Source: Archangium violaceum (GTDB lineage: Bacteria; Myxococcota; Myxococcia; Myxococcales; Myxococcaceae). From it: DNA of 64,000 nt. The stretch is taken from positions 7,255,501 to 7,319,500 of the forward strand of contig NZ_CP069338.1 of NCBI RefSeq assembly GCF_016859125.1, given 5' to 3'. Below are positions 17,412 through 26,450 of this stretch, piece after piece. How positions within the stretch are numbered: position 1 is the stretch's first letter; the number at the start of each line of letters is the position of its first letter. The position numbers and the translations under genes are program-made. A model generated the notes under the pieces. That model was given only the letters and a program-made list of their open reading frames with translations, was not told the DNA's origin and did no database searches.

Positions 17412-18345
17412 TGAAGCGCAATCCGGACGTGCCCAGCAGGTGCGTGGTGCCGTACGAGGCGCTCGCCGGGAGCCAGCGTCCGCTCAATTCCACGAAGAGG
17501 TCGACGCGCGTGGAGAGGGGAAGGCTGGCTCCGGCGGACAGCCCGCCGCCGAACAGGACCGGCCCTCCCAGTGCGTACGCGTCGAGGGAGAGGAAGAAGG
17601 TCAGCGGACCCACGAGCTCCGGCGCCTGGGCTCCCAGGCGCGCGGAGGCTCCGAACCGGCGCCCCGCGGTGGCGTTGAGCTCGCCATGGACATACGTGCC
17701 CGCCAGCCGCACACCGGCTTCCATTCCCACTCCCGACAGAGGGGACAGGCCCAGCACGGCCCGGGCCTGGGCGCCGAACGCGAGTCCAGAGATGGATGTT
17801 CCCTCCGGGGTGGTCGGAGCGAGGACGATATGCACCTGCTCCGTCCGGCCGGGTCGTACCTTGACCTGGAGCGTGGTCGTCCCCGAGCCCACTTCCAGCG
17901 TGTGCGTTCCGATGGGGACCGGTCCCCGCCAGGGCGCCTGTCCGAGCGGCTGTCCATCGAGACGAAGCTCCGCTCCGGATGGCTCGACTTCGATGGACAA
18001 CTCCCCTCGGAGCCGCTCGCGCAGTTGCTCGAAGAGTGTCACCACGGTGGGCTGCACACGCTCCGGGTCCAGGCGCACGTCCGGATCCGACTCGAGCGCC
18101 TGGGCGAAGGCGGCCTCCATCTGCGTGTACTGACGGAGTGCCGCGTACGCCTCGCCGCGGACCAGTTGCAGCCGCGCGATGTGGGCTTCGTCACGGGTCT
18201 TCCGAAGCCCCACTTCCACATGGGAAAGCGCGGACTCGAAGTCCCCTTCGGACAAGGCCTGGAGCGCCGCGTCCAGCTCGCGGGGGCCCTCGGTGGGCGC
18301 ACTGGCGGCGAGGAGCAGCGACATCACCAACTGGGGAGCGCTCAT
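17398..18345 (-). CDS. PEGA-domain envelope protein with TPR-like N-terminus
   Basis: 315 residues. A short signal peptide (MSAPQLVMSLLLAASA) is followed by a helical TPR-like part (ELDAALQALSEGDFESAL through AFAQALESDPDV). A PEGA domain comes next, with SIEVEPSGAELRLDGQPLG and PIGTHTLEVGSG. The C-terminal 130 residues are glycine-rich beta strands that could form part of an outer-membrane barrel. Its ATG overlaps the kinase stop (ATGA), so it is co-translated with the kinase, which itself ends in a PEGA domain. It is probably a partner or target of that signalling pair. The function is not otherwise known. Confidence 0.85.
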   Translation of the reverse strand: MSAPQLVMSLLLAASAPTEGPRELDAALQALSEGDFESALSHVEVGLRKTRDEAHIARLQLVRGEAYAALRQYTQMEAAFAQALESDPDVRLDPERVQPTVVTLFEQLRERLRGELSIEVEPSGAELRLDGQPLGQAPWRGPVPIGTHTLEVGSGTTTLQVKVRPGRTEQVHIVLAPTTPEGTSISGLAFGAQARAVLGLSPLSGVGMEAGVRLAGTYVHGELNATAGRRFGASARLGAQAPELVGPLTFFLSLDAYALGGPVLFGGGLSAGASLPLSTRVDLFVELSGRWLPASASYGTTHLLGTSGLRFTPGR

Positions 18346-19970
18346 TCGTGGAGCTCGATGCGTACCACTGCTTTCGTCCCCGGGGAAACCTCGACCTGGC
18401 GTTCCTGTGATGCGAAGCCGCTACGTTCCACGCGCACGGAGTGCCGCCCTCCGGGCAGGTCGAGGGACACCGGTGTGGCGCCGTGGTGCTTGCCGTCCAC
18501 GCTGACGTTGGCCCAGACGCTCCGGCCCTCGTGCACCGTCACCACGCGCAGCTCCCCCCGGCCCTGCCTGGCACGCTGCCGGGTGTCGCTTCGCTCGGTG
18601 GATGCCGCGCGTGCGGACTGTGCCCGGGTCCGGGGGGATTTCGTCACGGCGGAGGCCGGAGCCGGAGTTGCGGAGGTCGGCGTGGCGGAGGCAGTCACCA
18701 CCGGCACTGGCGCCAGGGCGGCCGTGGGCGCGCTGTCCGGAGCGGCCGGGGACGTGGCGGAGTCTCGTGCGGTGGTGGCCTCCTGCTCCGGATGCGGAGT
18801 GGCGGAGGCTGGCGGTGTGATGATGGCCGCCGACGCGGAGCCCGGAGCCGTTGGTGCTGGCGCGGCCGGTGCCTCGTCCGTGCTCCGGAGCGCGAGCCTC
18901 CCGAAGAGGAGCGCTCCAACGCTGGCAACGCCCAGCACGGCCAGGGACATGGGCCGCACGCGGCTCGTGCGCACGCCTGGAACCGGCGCCGGGGTTGGCT
19001 TCGATTCAGGGGGCTCGAGCTCCGCCCCCTCGAGCGCCGAGAGCAGCGCGAGTGCACTCTCGTGGCGTTGCTCAGGGTTCATCGCGGTGGCCCGTACGAG
19101 CACCTCCGCCAGGGAGAGCGGGAGCCACGGCGCCTGCTCACGGAGTGCCTGTACCGCGGCCCGTGGCCCGTCTCCGAGGAGCCGGCAGGTGCTCGACGGT
19201 GGCAGGCCCGTCGACATCTCCAGCAACACCAGCCCCAGGGAGAACAGATCCGCACGGCCGTCGACCTGCTCACCGCGGGCCTGCTCCGGCGCCATGTAGC
19301 TGGGCGTGCCGAGTCTCGAGCCGCTTCGGGTGGCCTCCTCGCCGCGGTGCTCCCAGAGGATGCCGAAGTCGAGCAGCGTGGCGTGCCCACCGGTGGAGAG
19401 GAAGATGTTCCCCGGCTTGATGTCGCGGTGGACGCAGCCGCGCTGGTGGATGAAGTCCAGCCCGGCGCACAGTTGCCGCGCCAGGGCGAGCACCTCCGGG
19501 ACGGGCAGGGGGCCGGGCACCGAGCGCAGGTAGCGCGCCAGGGTCATCCCCTCCAGGTGCTTCATCACGATGAACGGACGTCCGCCCTCCTGGCCGACGG
19601 CGTAGATGGGGGTGATGTGCGGATGCTCCAACCGCGCCATCGCCCGCGCTTCCCGTTCGAAGCGCGCCACGCTCTCCGGGTCCTCGCACAACGCCTCGTG
19701 AAGCAGCTTGATGGCCACGGGGCGCTCGAGCGCGAGGTCCCGGGCCCGGTACACCTGACCCATGCCTCCGGCGCCCAGTAATTCCTCCAGCCGCCACTTG
19801 CCCTCCAGCACGTCGCCCGGATTCAAGGGACGTCGCGCCGGCACACGCAGGCGCCATCCCTCATCGCCGACGTGCTGGGTGAGCGCGGTGCACTCCGTGC
19901 AGGAGGTCTCGTGGGGGGGGATGGGCAGCCCGCAGGTGGCGCACGAGGAGGGGTGCTTGTGGGGAGCCAT
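18342..19970 (-). CDS. Ser/Thr protein kinase with zinc ribbon and periplasmic PEGA domain
   Basis: 542 residues. The N-terminus is a four-Cys zinc ribbon (CATCGLPIPP, CTEC). The kinase domain (about 50-320) has the loop LLGAGGMGQVYRA, Lys in PVAIKLL, the catalytic loop CVHRDIKPGNIFL, a DFG motif and GTPSYMAPEQARG. A Pro/Ala-rich linker carries one membrane helix (MSLAVLGVASVGALLFGRLA). The C-terminal PEGA domain contains WANVSVDGKHHGATPVSLDL. It is a transmembrane PknB-type kinase coupled to the PEGA gene and divergent, 11 bp apart, from the FHA-sigma54 activator. This suggests a kinase-to-FHA signalling module. Confidence 0.94.
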   Translation of the reverse strand: MAPHKHPSSCATCGLPIPPHETSCTECTALTQHVGDEGWRLRVPARRPLNPGDVLEGKWRLEELLGAGGMGQVYRARDLALERPVAIKLLHEALCEDPESVARFEREARAMARLEHPHITPIYAVGQEGGRPFIVMKHLEGMTLARYLRSVPGPLPVPEVLALARQLCAGLDFIHQRGCVHRDIKPGNIFLSTGGHATLLDFGILWEHRGEEATRSGSRLGTPSYMAPEQARGEQVDGRADLFSLGLVLLEMSTGLPPSSTCRLLGDGPRAAVQALREQAPWLPLSLAEVLVRATAMNPEQRHESALALLSALEGAELEPPESKPTPAPVPGVRTSRVRPMSLAVLGVASVGALLFGRLALRSTDEAPAAPAPTAPGSASAAIITPPASATPHPEQEATTARDSATSPAAPDSAPTAALAPVPVVTASATPTSATPAPASAVTKSPRTRAQSARAASTERSDTRQRARQGRGELRVVTVHEGRSVWANVSVDGKHHGATPVSLDLPGGRHSVRVERSGFASQERQVEVSPGTKAVVRIELHE

Positions 19971-19981
19971 GCGAGGGTCCT

Positions 19982-21319
19982 ATGTTGCCATACCGCATGG
20001 GTATTTCCTCCACCGAACCGCTTTCTCCCGGTGCCCTGGCGGAGGGGCGACCCGCGTCGCGCGGCCCGCGTTTTCGCGTGGTGGTGGAGACCGGGCCGGA
20101 CGCGCGACAGGACCTTCCCCTCGAAGGGACGTTGTTGGTGGGTACCCAGGTGGAGGGTGGCCTGCGGCTGAGCGATCCGACGGTGTCGCGTGTCCACCTG
20201 GAGATTCAAGCCCGGCCGGAGGGCGTGCGAGTTCGGGATGTGGGCTCGCGCAACGGCACCTGGTCCCTGGGGGTGCGCATTCACGAGGTCACCGTCGCGG
20301 GCGAGGCCCGCTTCACGCTGGGTAAGACGACGCTGCTCGTCATGCCCGAGCCGTCCGAGGAGGGCGCCGAGTCCGCGCCGCGCACCTCCTTCGGACGCGC
20401 GCTGGGGCAGAGCGCCGCGATGCAGCGCCTCTTCGGGGTGCTGGAGCGCACCGCGCGCTCCTCCTTCTCCGTGTTGCTGTTGGGGGAGACGGGCACCGGC
20501 AAGGAGCTGCTGGCCGAGGCGGTCCACCTGGCCTCGCCCCGGAGCTCCAAGCCCTTCGTCATCGTGGACTGCGGAGCGGTGGTTCCCTCGCTCATCGAGA
20601 GCGAGCTGTTCGGGCACGCGAAGGGCGCCTTCACGGGTGCGCATACCGAGCGCCAGGGGCACCTGGTACAGGCGCATGGTGGCACCGTCTTCCTCGACGA
20701 GGTGGGCGAGCTTCCCCTGGAGCTCCAGCCGAAGCTGCTCCGGGTGCTGGAGTCGGGCACGGTGCGCCGGGTGGGGGACAACGCCGCGCGGGAAGTGGAC
20801 GTGCGGGTGGTGGCGGCCACGCACCGTGACCTGAAGGCGGAGGTGGCCGCGGGGCGCTTCCGGGCGGACCTCTACTACCGGCTGGCGGTGGTGCCGGTGC
20901 GAGTCCCCGCGCTGCGCGAGCGCTCGGAGGACATTCCATTGCTGGCGCGCCACCTCTTCCTGCAGGCCGGCCAGCCGGACTTCCCGCTCACGGACGAGCT
21001 GGTGCAGCGGCTGATCTCCTATGACTGGCCGGGCAACGTGCGGGAGCTGCGCAACTTCGTGCACCGCGTCCTCGCCGCGGGGGACGCGGAGCTGCCGGAC
21101 ATGCAGCCGGTGAGCGCGGTCTCCGCGGCCGAGGACCTGAGCGCCCTGACCTTCAAGGAGGCCAAGGAGCGCATGGTGGAGGCCTTCACCCGCGAGTACC
21201 TGACGGCGTTGCTCGCGCGGTGTGGCAACAACATCTCGGAAGTGGCGCGGACCGCGGGGCTGGCGCGCAGCCACGTCCACGGACTGCTCAACCGCTACGG
21301 GCTGAAGGCGGGCGACTGA
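19982..21319 (+). CDS. FHA-domain sigma54-dependent transcriptional activator
   Basis: 445 residues from ATG 19982 (GAGGG 4 bases upstream; ATG 19997 is an alternative). The N-terminal FHA domain has the phosphopeptide-binding signature SDPTVSRVHLEI and VGSRNGTWSL. The AAA+ domain shows Walker A GETGTGKELL, the sigma54-contact loop GAFTGA, Walker B GTVFLDEVGEL and the second region YDWPGNVRELRNFV. The C-terminal Fis-type helix-turn-helix contains NNISEVARTAGLARSHV. This FHA-NtrC architecture is typical of myxobacteria, where the FHA domain is taken to read Ser/Thr phosphorylation. The divergent kinase is the obvious candidate partner. Confidence 0.94.
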   Translation: MLPYRMGISSTEPLSPGALAEGRPASRGPRFRVVVETGPDARQDLPLEGTLLVGTQVEGGLRLSDPTVSRVHLEIQARPEGVRVRDVGSRNGTWSLGVRIHEVTVAGEARFTLGKTTLLVMPEPSEEGAESAPRTSFGRALGQSAAMQRLFGVLERTARSSFSVLLLGETGTGKELLAEAVHLASPRSSKPFVIVDCGAVVPSLIESELFGHAKGAFTGAHTERQGHLVQAHGGTVFLDEVGELPLELQPKLLRVLESGTVRRVGDNAAREVDVRVVAATHRDLKAEVAAGRFRADLYYRLAVVPVRVPALRERSEDIPLLARHLFLQAGQPDFPLTDELVQRLISYDWPGNVRELRNFVHRVLAAGDAELPDMQPVSAVSAAEDLSALTFKEAKERMVEAFTREYLTALLARCGNNISEVARTAGLARSHVHGLLNRYGLKAGD

Positions 21320-21322
21320 GCG

Positions 21323-22342
21323 TCAGCCCTTCGTCCTCTGGGAGGGGTGGGACACGTCGGCGGTCCGGGTGACGGTGACTCCCTCCCGTGCGCGGTCCTG
21401 ACTCCAGGGCAGGCGCCCGGAGCCGGGGAGCCAGGGGGACACCAGCTCGGCGAGCTCGGGCAGGCCCACCATCGGGGCGCCGGCGCGCAGGGCCTGGTCG
21501 AGCGACGCGCGGAGCTCCCTCAGCGAGGGGCGCTGCGCGGGCTCCTTGGCGAGGGCCGCCGTCACACTCCGCTGAATCGCCTCGGGCACGGCGGGACGTA
21601 CCGCGCCGAGTCCGCGGGGGACCTCCTTCATCACGGCTTCCATCGTCTGCACCGGAGTGGCCCGCCGCAGGGGCTGCACGCCCGAGAGCAGCTCGTAGAG
21701 CGTCAGCGCCAGTCCATGGACATCCGTCTGGCCATTCAGCGGCGCTTCGCGAAGCTGCTCGGGCGTGGCGTACTCCAGTCGGGCCTTGACCCGGCCGGGC
21801 TGCGTCTCCGTCAACCGCCCGGTCCTGCGCGCGATGCCGAAGTCGAGCAGCTTCACCGCTCCGGTGTCGGCGATCATGATGTTGCCGGGATGGAGGTCTC
21901 GGTGGACGAGTCCCAGCGGCTGCCCCTCCCGGCCCCGCAGGGTGTGCAGGTAGCCCAGGCACTCGGCCACGTACGTGGCAATACGTACCGCGTGGGGCCA
22001 GGGCAGTGGCCCCAGCCCGGCGGTGCGGCGTGCCTCCAGGAGCTGCGCCAGGGTGAGGCCGTGCACGTACTCGAACACGAGGAACAGCAGGCCGTCCTGC
22101 TGGCCGAAGGTGCGAAGACGCGCCAGGAATGGATGATTGAGCAGGGTGGAGAGGTGGGCCTCATCCAGGAACTGCCGCACCCAGTCTTCGTCCCCCGCGA
22201 CCTCCGGGCGCATCCGCTTGAGCGCCACCAGCCGGTCCGGTCCCACCTCGCCCTTCGCCTCGGCGAGGAACACCTCGGACATGGCGCCCATGGCCAGGCG
22301 CTTGAGGAGGACGAAGGCATCGAGGCTCGGGCCCTGCTGCAT
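21323..22342 (-). CDS. Soluble Ser/Thr protein kinase
   Basis: 339 residues, essentially one kinase domain. The glycine loop is degenerate (LAMGAMSEVFLA), Lys is in LVALKRM, and the catalytic loop reads LVHRDLHPGNIMI, with His where HRDLKPEN kinases have Lys. DFGIARRTG follows and the activation segment ends YATPEQL, with Thr in place of the usual A/S-P-E context. No membrane segment is visible. The Asp of HRD and of DFG are kept, so activity is possible. It converges with the FHA activator (3-bp gap). Its target is unknown. Confidence 0.9.
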   Translation of the reverse strand: MQQGPSLDAFVLLKRLAMGAMSEVFLAEAKGEVGPDRLVALKRMRPEVAGDEDWVRQFLDEAHLSTLLNHPFLARLRTFGQQDGLLFLVFEYVHGLTLAQLLEARRTAGLGPLPWPHAVRIATYVAECLGYLHTLRGREGQPLGLVHRDLHPGNIMIADTGAVKLLDFGIARRTGRLTETQPGRVKARLEYATPEQLREAPLNGQTDVHGLALTLYELLSGVQPLRRATPVQTMEAVMKEVPRGLGAVRPAVPEAIQRSVTAALAKEPAQRPSLRELRASLDQALRAGAPMVGLPELAELVSPWLPGSGRLPWSQDRAREGVTVTRTADVSHPSQRTKG

Positions 22343-22394
22343 GGGCGGGTGACTATAGCGTGCGAGCCATTCGGGGACGGGGAACCAGCGCTTG

Positions 22395-22412
22395 CCCTCC
22401 CCGAGGGGAGGG
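22395..22412. repeat. Short G/C hairpin between divergent kinase genes
   Basis: CCCTCCCC (22395-22402), GA, GGGGAGGG (22405-22412). This inverted repeat is in the 295-bp gap (22343-22637), which otherwise shows no gene. It resembles the hairpin at 48374. Confidence 0.4.
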
Positions 22413-22637
22413 GAGGAGGCGGGCGTGATTCACCCGGAGGGGACTGGGAGCAGGTCCAGCCGCGTTTTCCAGCCATCTCGGGGCGAAGGTCGACCAGTTG
22501 CCACTCGAGCGCCTTGGGAGGCTCCGAATGGATTTCTTCTCTGGCCTTTCGTTCGCCCCATGACGGTATTCTGGCCGTTCCCGGCACTCGGGTTCGCCAC
22601 CAGGCAAGGGTGCCGGGGGCCCCCCCATCCGTTCGCT

Positions 22638-25226
22638 ATGTCCGACACCCTCGATACCCAGAAGCTGTTCGACGCCGCTCCCTCTCCCCTCATGGTGCTG
22701 GACCGGGAGCTGAAGTACGTCACGGCCAATCAGGCCTACCTGGAGGCCACCGCGCTGCGGCTCGACGAGGTCATCGGCCGGAGCATCTTCGAGGTGCTCC
22801 CTCAGCAGGAGCACTCTCCGGGCGATGACAGCTCGCGCCGGCTCCGGGAATCCCTCGAGCGGGTGCTCGCCCGGCGCATGCCGGACCTCGTCCCGATGCT
22901 GGCCCAGCCCATCTCCCGCCCCACCCAGGCGGGGCCGGTGCTCGAGGATCGCCTCTGGACCTGTACCCACAAGCCCCTCCTCGATTCCTCGGGCAACGTG
23001 GCCTTCATCCTCCAGCACGCCGTGGACGTAACGGACCTGCGCTCCTCGGACATCGCGAAGTGGGCACAACCGGAGCCACGGGAGGGCCTCTCCCCGGACC
23101 TGCTCGCTCCCCTGCTCGCTCGGATGGGGACATTGCAGGAGGCCAACAAGTCCCTGGATGACGAGCGCCGTTACCTCCGCCAGTTGCTCGAGGTGTTCCC
23201 CGGAGTCGTGGGGGTCCTCCGGGGCCCCGACTACGTCTTCGAGATGGTCAACGAGAACTACCTGCCGTTCCTCGGCTTCCGGGACGTTGTCGGCATGCCG
23301 CTGCTCAAGGCGCGTCCGGAGCTCCAGGGCAACACGGCCATCCTGGACATGCTCGCGCGGGTGTTCCACCAGGGCGAGTCGGTCAGCATGCGGAACTTCA
23401 AGGTCGCCCTCCGCACGAAGGTGGACGGTCCGATCGAGGACCTGTTCATCAACTTCGACTACCGGCCCGTCCGCGTGCCGGGAGGGCCCGTGCAGGCCAT
23501 CCTCGTCTACGGCCAGGACGTCACCGAGAAGGCGCTCGCCGAGGCGAAGGTGCGTCACTACCAGGAGCACCTGGAGGAGCTGGTCCGCGAGCGGACCCGG
23601 GCGCTCGAGGAGAGCGAGGCCGAGCGGCGCCGGACCGAGGCCCAGCTCCGCCAATCCCAGAAGATGGAGGCCGTGGGCAAGCTCACCGGCGGCGTGGCGC
23701 ACGACTTCAACAACCTGCTCCAGGTCATCGCCGGCAACCTCCAGCTACTCCAGCGGGACCTGGGGGACAACGAGCGCGCCATGGCCCGCGTCCAGACCGC
23801 GGCCCGCGCCGTGGACCGGGGCGCCAAGCTCGCCTCCCAGCTGCTCTCCTTCGCGCGCCGCCAGCCGCTCCAACCGCTCGTCGTCAACCTGAGCCGGCTG
23901 GTGCGGGGCATGGACGAGCTGCTGCGCCGCACGCTGGGCGAGGACGTGCAGCTGGAGACGTCCACCGCTGGAGGGCTGTGGAACACGGCCATCGATCCCA
24001 ACCAGCTCGAGAACGTCATCCTCAACCTGGCCATCAACGCCCGGGACGCGATGGACAACAATGGCAAGCTGACGATCGAGGTCAGCAATGCCACGCTGGA
24101 TGACCACTACTGCCGGTTGCACCCCGAGGTCCTGCCCGGCCAGTACGTGCTGCTGGCCGTCTCCGACACCGGCAGCGGCATGACGCCGGAGGTGATGGAG
24201 CGCGCCTTCGAGCCGTTCTTCACCACCAAGCCCGAGGGCCGCGGCACGGGTCTGGGCCTGAGCATGGTGTACGGCTTCGTCAAGCAGAGCGGCGGACACA
24301 TCAAGCTCTACAGCGAGGTGGGGCACGGCACGACCATCAAGCTCTACCTGCCCCGCGCGATGGAGGCCGAGACGGCGGACGCCCAGGTCGTCACCGGCCC
24401 CATCGAGGGAGGCACGGAGACCATCCTGGTGGTGGAGGACGACGCCGAGGTGCGTGCCACGGTGGTGGAGATGGTGAGCGAGCTGGGCTACCGCGTGCTC
24501 AAGGCCGTGGACGCGCAGAGCGCGCTGGTGGTCCTCCAGAGTGGCGTTCCCATCGACATGTTGTTCACCGACGTGGTGATGCCCGGTCCGGTGCGCAGCC
24601 CCGAGCTCGCCAAGCAGGCCAGGGCGCTCATCCCGGACATCGAGGTGCTCTTCACCTCGGGTTACACGGAGAACGCCATCGTGCATGGCGGACGGCTCGA
24701 CCCGGGAGTGCAGCTGCTGAGCAAGCCCTACAGCCGGGAAGAGCTGGCCCGCAAGCTGCGGCAGTTGCTCGACAACCGTCAGCAGCGGCTGGCGGTCCGA
24801 GGGCCCCACCGTGCGGCGGCAACGCCCAGCTCGTCCGAGCGTGCCCCCGAGCCCGCATCGCGCCGGCTGCGCGTGCTGCTGGTGGAGGATGACGAGGACG
24901 TGCGCTCCTCGGCCTGCGAGCTGATGGACTTGCTGGGGCACGAGGTGCTGGCGGTCACGAGCGCCGAAGAGGCCAAGGGCGCCATGGCGGCCAGCACCTT
25001 CGATGTGTTGTTCACGGACGTGACACTGCCGGGCGTGTCGGGAGTGGACCTGGCGCGAGAGGTGGCGGGCAGGAAGAACGGGATGAAGATCATCCTCGCC
25101 TCGGGCCATGGGAACGTGGCGCTGCCCAGGGGAGAGCAACCGTTGGAGGGCGTGGTGGTGCTGCCCAAGCCCTACGCGCTGCCGCAGATCCAACAGGCGC
25201 TCGAGCAGGCGGTGACCCTGCCTTGA
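22638..25226 (+). CDS. Hybrid sensor histidine kinase with two PAS and two receiver domains
   Basis: 862 residues, no membrane helix. PAS-1 (about 10-135, FDAAPSPLMVLDREL) and PAS-2 (about 170-300, LEVFPGVVGVLRGPDYVFEM) are followed by a coiled coil (EELVRERTRALEESEAERR). The HisKA phospho-acceptor is in GGVAHDFNNLLQ and the HATPase N box in AINARDAMDNNG, with DTGSGM and GLGLSMVYGFV. REC-1 (about 595-715) has Asp in MLFTDVVMPG and Lys in LLSKPYSREE; REC-2 (about 748-860) has VLLVEDDEDV, Asp in VLFTDVTLPG and LPKPYALPQ. A cytosolic phosphorelay protein. The start is ATG 22638. A terminator follows; no cognate output gene is adjacent. Confidence 0.94.
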   Translation: MSDTLDTQKLFDAAPSPLMVLDRELKYVTANQAYLEATALRLDEVIGRSIFEVLPQQEHSPGDDSSRRLRESLERVLARRMPDLVPMLAQPISRPTQAGPVLEDRLWTCTHKPLLDSSGNVAFILQHAVDVTDLRSSDIAKWAQPEPREGLSPDLLAPLLARMGTLQEANKSLDDERRYLRQLLEVFPGVVGVLRGPDYVFEMVNENYLPFLGFRDVVGMPLLKARPELQGNTAILDMLARVFHQGESVSMRNFKVALRTKVDGPIEDLFINFDYRPVRVPGGPVQAILVYGQDVTEKALAEAKVRHYQEHLEELVRERTRALEESEAERRRTEAQLRQSQKMEAVGKLTGGVAHDFNNLLQVIAGNLQLLQRDLGDNERAMARVQTAARAVDRGAKLASQLLSFARRQPLQPLVVNLSRLVRGMDELLRRTLGEDVQLETSTAGGLWNTAIDPNQLENVILNLAINARDAMDNNGKLTIEVSNATLDDHYCRLHPEVLPGQYVLLAVSDTGSGMTPEVMERAFEPFFTTKPEGRGTGLGLSMVYGFVKQSGGHIKLYSEVGHGTTIKLYLPRAMEAETADAQVVTGPIEGGTETILVVEDDAEVRATVVEMVSELGYRVLKAVDAQSALVVLQSGVPIDMLFTDVVMPGPVRSPELAKQARALIPDIEVLFTSGYTENAIVHGGRLDPGVQLLSKPYSREELARKLRQLLDNRQQRLAVRGPHRAAATPSSSERAPEPASRRLRVLLVEDDEDVRSSACELMDLLGHEVLAVTSAEEAKGAMAASTFDVLFTDVTLPGVSGVDLAREVAGRKNGMKIILASGHGNVALPRGEQPLEGVVVLPKPYALPQIQQALEQAVTLP

Positions 25227-25232
25227 GCCGAG

Positions 25233-25265
25233 GGGCCCGGTCTCCACCTCGGAGCCGGGCCCTTT
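25233..25265. terminator. Bidirectional terminator hairpin
   Basis: GGGCCCGG-T-CTCC pairs with GGAG-CCGGGCCC (12 bp with one bulged T, 5-base loop) and is followed by TTTCT on the plus strand. It lies between convergent genes. Confidence 0.75.
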
Positions 25266-25275
25266 CTCCAGCCCT

Positions 25276-26235
25276 TCACGCGAAGGCGGCGCTGCGCAGG
25301 ACCATCACGTCCGCGAAGTCCTGGCGCTGCGGCGCGAGACACAGCGCCCCCTGGGTCACCTGCTCGAGGAAGTGCTCGCCGTAGTCGTGACGGGGGCCCG
25401 AGGCGTACACGGTGATGTCCCGGTCCCGCGCGACGTGCCCGAGCATCCGGGCCACCGCGTGCGCCACCTCCCCCCAGAAGGGGAAGTAGAGATAGAACGC
25501 GGTGCCATCCGACAGGTCCACATCGCGGACATCCGAGTGGATGAACTCCAGGTTCGGCAGCCCGAAACGCTCTCCAGTGCGGCGCGCGGACTCGACGTAC
25601 GTCTGGCCGTACTCCACGCCCTTGACCCGGGCGGAGCAGCTCGCGGCCACGGTGATGGCGAACTTCCCGTTGCCACAGCCGAGGTCGTAGATCGTGTCGT
25701 GCTGCCCGGGACTCGTGATGGAGAGGAAGTCGGAGATGCGCTGGGCCCGCGAGGCCATGTTCACCTGACCGAACGGGGGCCGGCTCTGCCCGGTGGTGAT
25801 GCGTGAGATGCGCAGCAGGCCCTCGAGCCAGTCATCCGCCGCCGTGCTCGCGCGGCCAGCGGCCTCGGTGAAGCCGAGCCCTTCCCACCGCTCCCGGAAG
25901 CGCGCCGGCGCGAGGTCTCCCGTGCGGAGCTGTCGGGCGACATCATCTCCTGCCGCGTCCAGCGCCTCGGTCACCGAGCGTGCACTCACCTCCAGCGCAT
26001 CCCAGAGCGCCTGGAGCTCCGGGCGGGCCCGCACGTCGAGAAGGAGCAGGTCTGGCTCCACGTTCTCCTGCACGAAGGAGAACCGCTCGAAGAGCTCCCA
26101 CAGCGCGCCCAGGTCCAGCGTCCGTACATCCTTCGACGCCAGGAGGATCTCGGCGCGCTCGACCCACCAGGGGGCGGCGCATGGGGTGGGGGATGTAGGG
26201 GGCATGGAGCAAGAGGGTGTCAGAGAGGCGTTCAC
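25276..26235 (-). CDS. SAM-dependent methyltransferase with N-terminal helical domain
   Basis: 319 residues. The first 140 residues are helical without a known motif. The methyltransferase fold follows: motif I TIYDLGCGNGKFAITVA, the acidic residue in VKGVEYGQTYVE, and LEFIHSDVRDVDLSDGTAFY. The latter resembles the AdoMet-binding core of DOT1-like and PrmA-type enzymes (SDVRDVDLS). The ATG at 26235 is accepted; ATG codons further inside (MPPTSPTP) are possible. It is divergent from the GTP cyclohydrolase-like gene, and the shared regulatory region could serve both. Confidence 0.85.
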   Translation of the reverse strand: MNASLTPSCSMPPTSPTPCAAPWWVERAEILLASKDVRTLDLGALWELFERFSFVQENVEPDLLLLDVRARPELQALWDALEVSARSVTEALDAAGDDVARQLRTGDLAPARFRERWEGLGFTEAAGRASTAADDWLEGLLRISRITTGQSRPPFGQVNMASRAQRISDFLSITSPGQHDTIYDLGCGNGKFAITVAASCSARVKGVEYGQTYVESARRTGERFGLPNLEFIHSDVRDVDLSDGTAFYLYFPFWGEVAHAVARMLGHVARDRDITVYASGPRHDYGEHFLEQVTQGALCLAPQRQDFADVMVLRSAAFA

Positions 26236-26412
26236 CTGTCCAAAGCGAACGCGCTCGGCCTGGCGCGCCTTCCCGGCACGCCCGCCGGGTCCCCTGGCAG
26301 GCCTGGGGCCCAGGCGGTCGAGGTGAGCCTTTTGGTGGCGAGCACCCGGAGATGCTCATCGTTCAGACGCGTCAGTTCAAGGGATGAGGAGCCGTGACAC
26401 GTCAGACCCGCG

Positions 26413-26450
26413 TTGACACGCCAGTACACGCCAGTACACGCCAGTATGAC
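26413..26450 (+). promoter_or_regulatory. Promoter-like element with repeat-filled spacer
   Basis: A perfect -35 hexamer TTGACA (26413-26418) and a -10-like TATGAC (26445-26450) are 26 bases apart, too far for normal use. The spacer consists of 10-bp repeats; loss of one unit would give 16 bases. Confidence 0.4.
26416..26445 (+). repeat. Three perfect tandem copies of a 10-bp unit
   Basis: The unit ACACGCCAGT is repeated three times without mismatch. One unit equals about one helical turn. It lies in the promoter region of the operon starting near 26497. Confidence 0.9.

Noticed and set aside
26416-26445. CRISPR-like short repeats
   Set aside because: Units are only 10 bp and contiguous with no spacers, and no cas genes are present.
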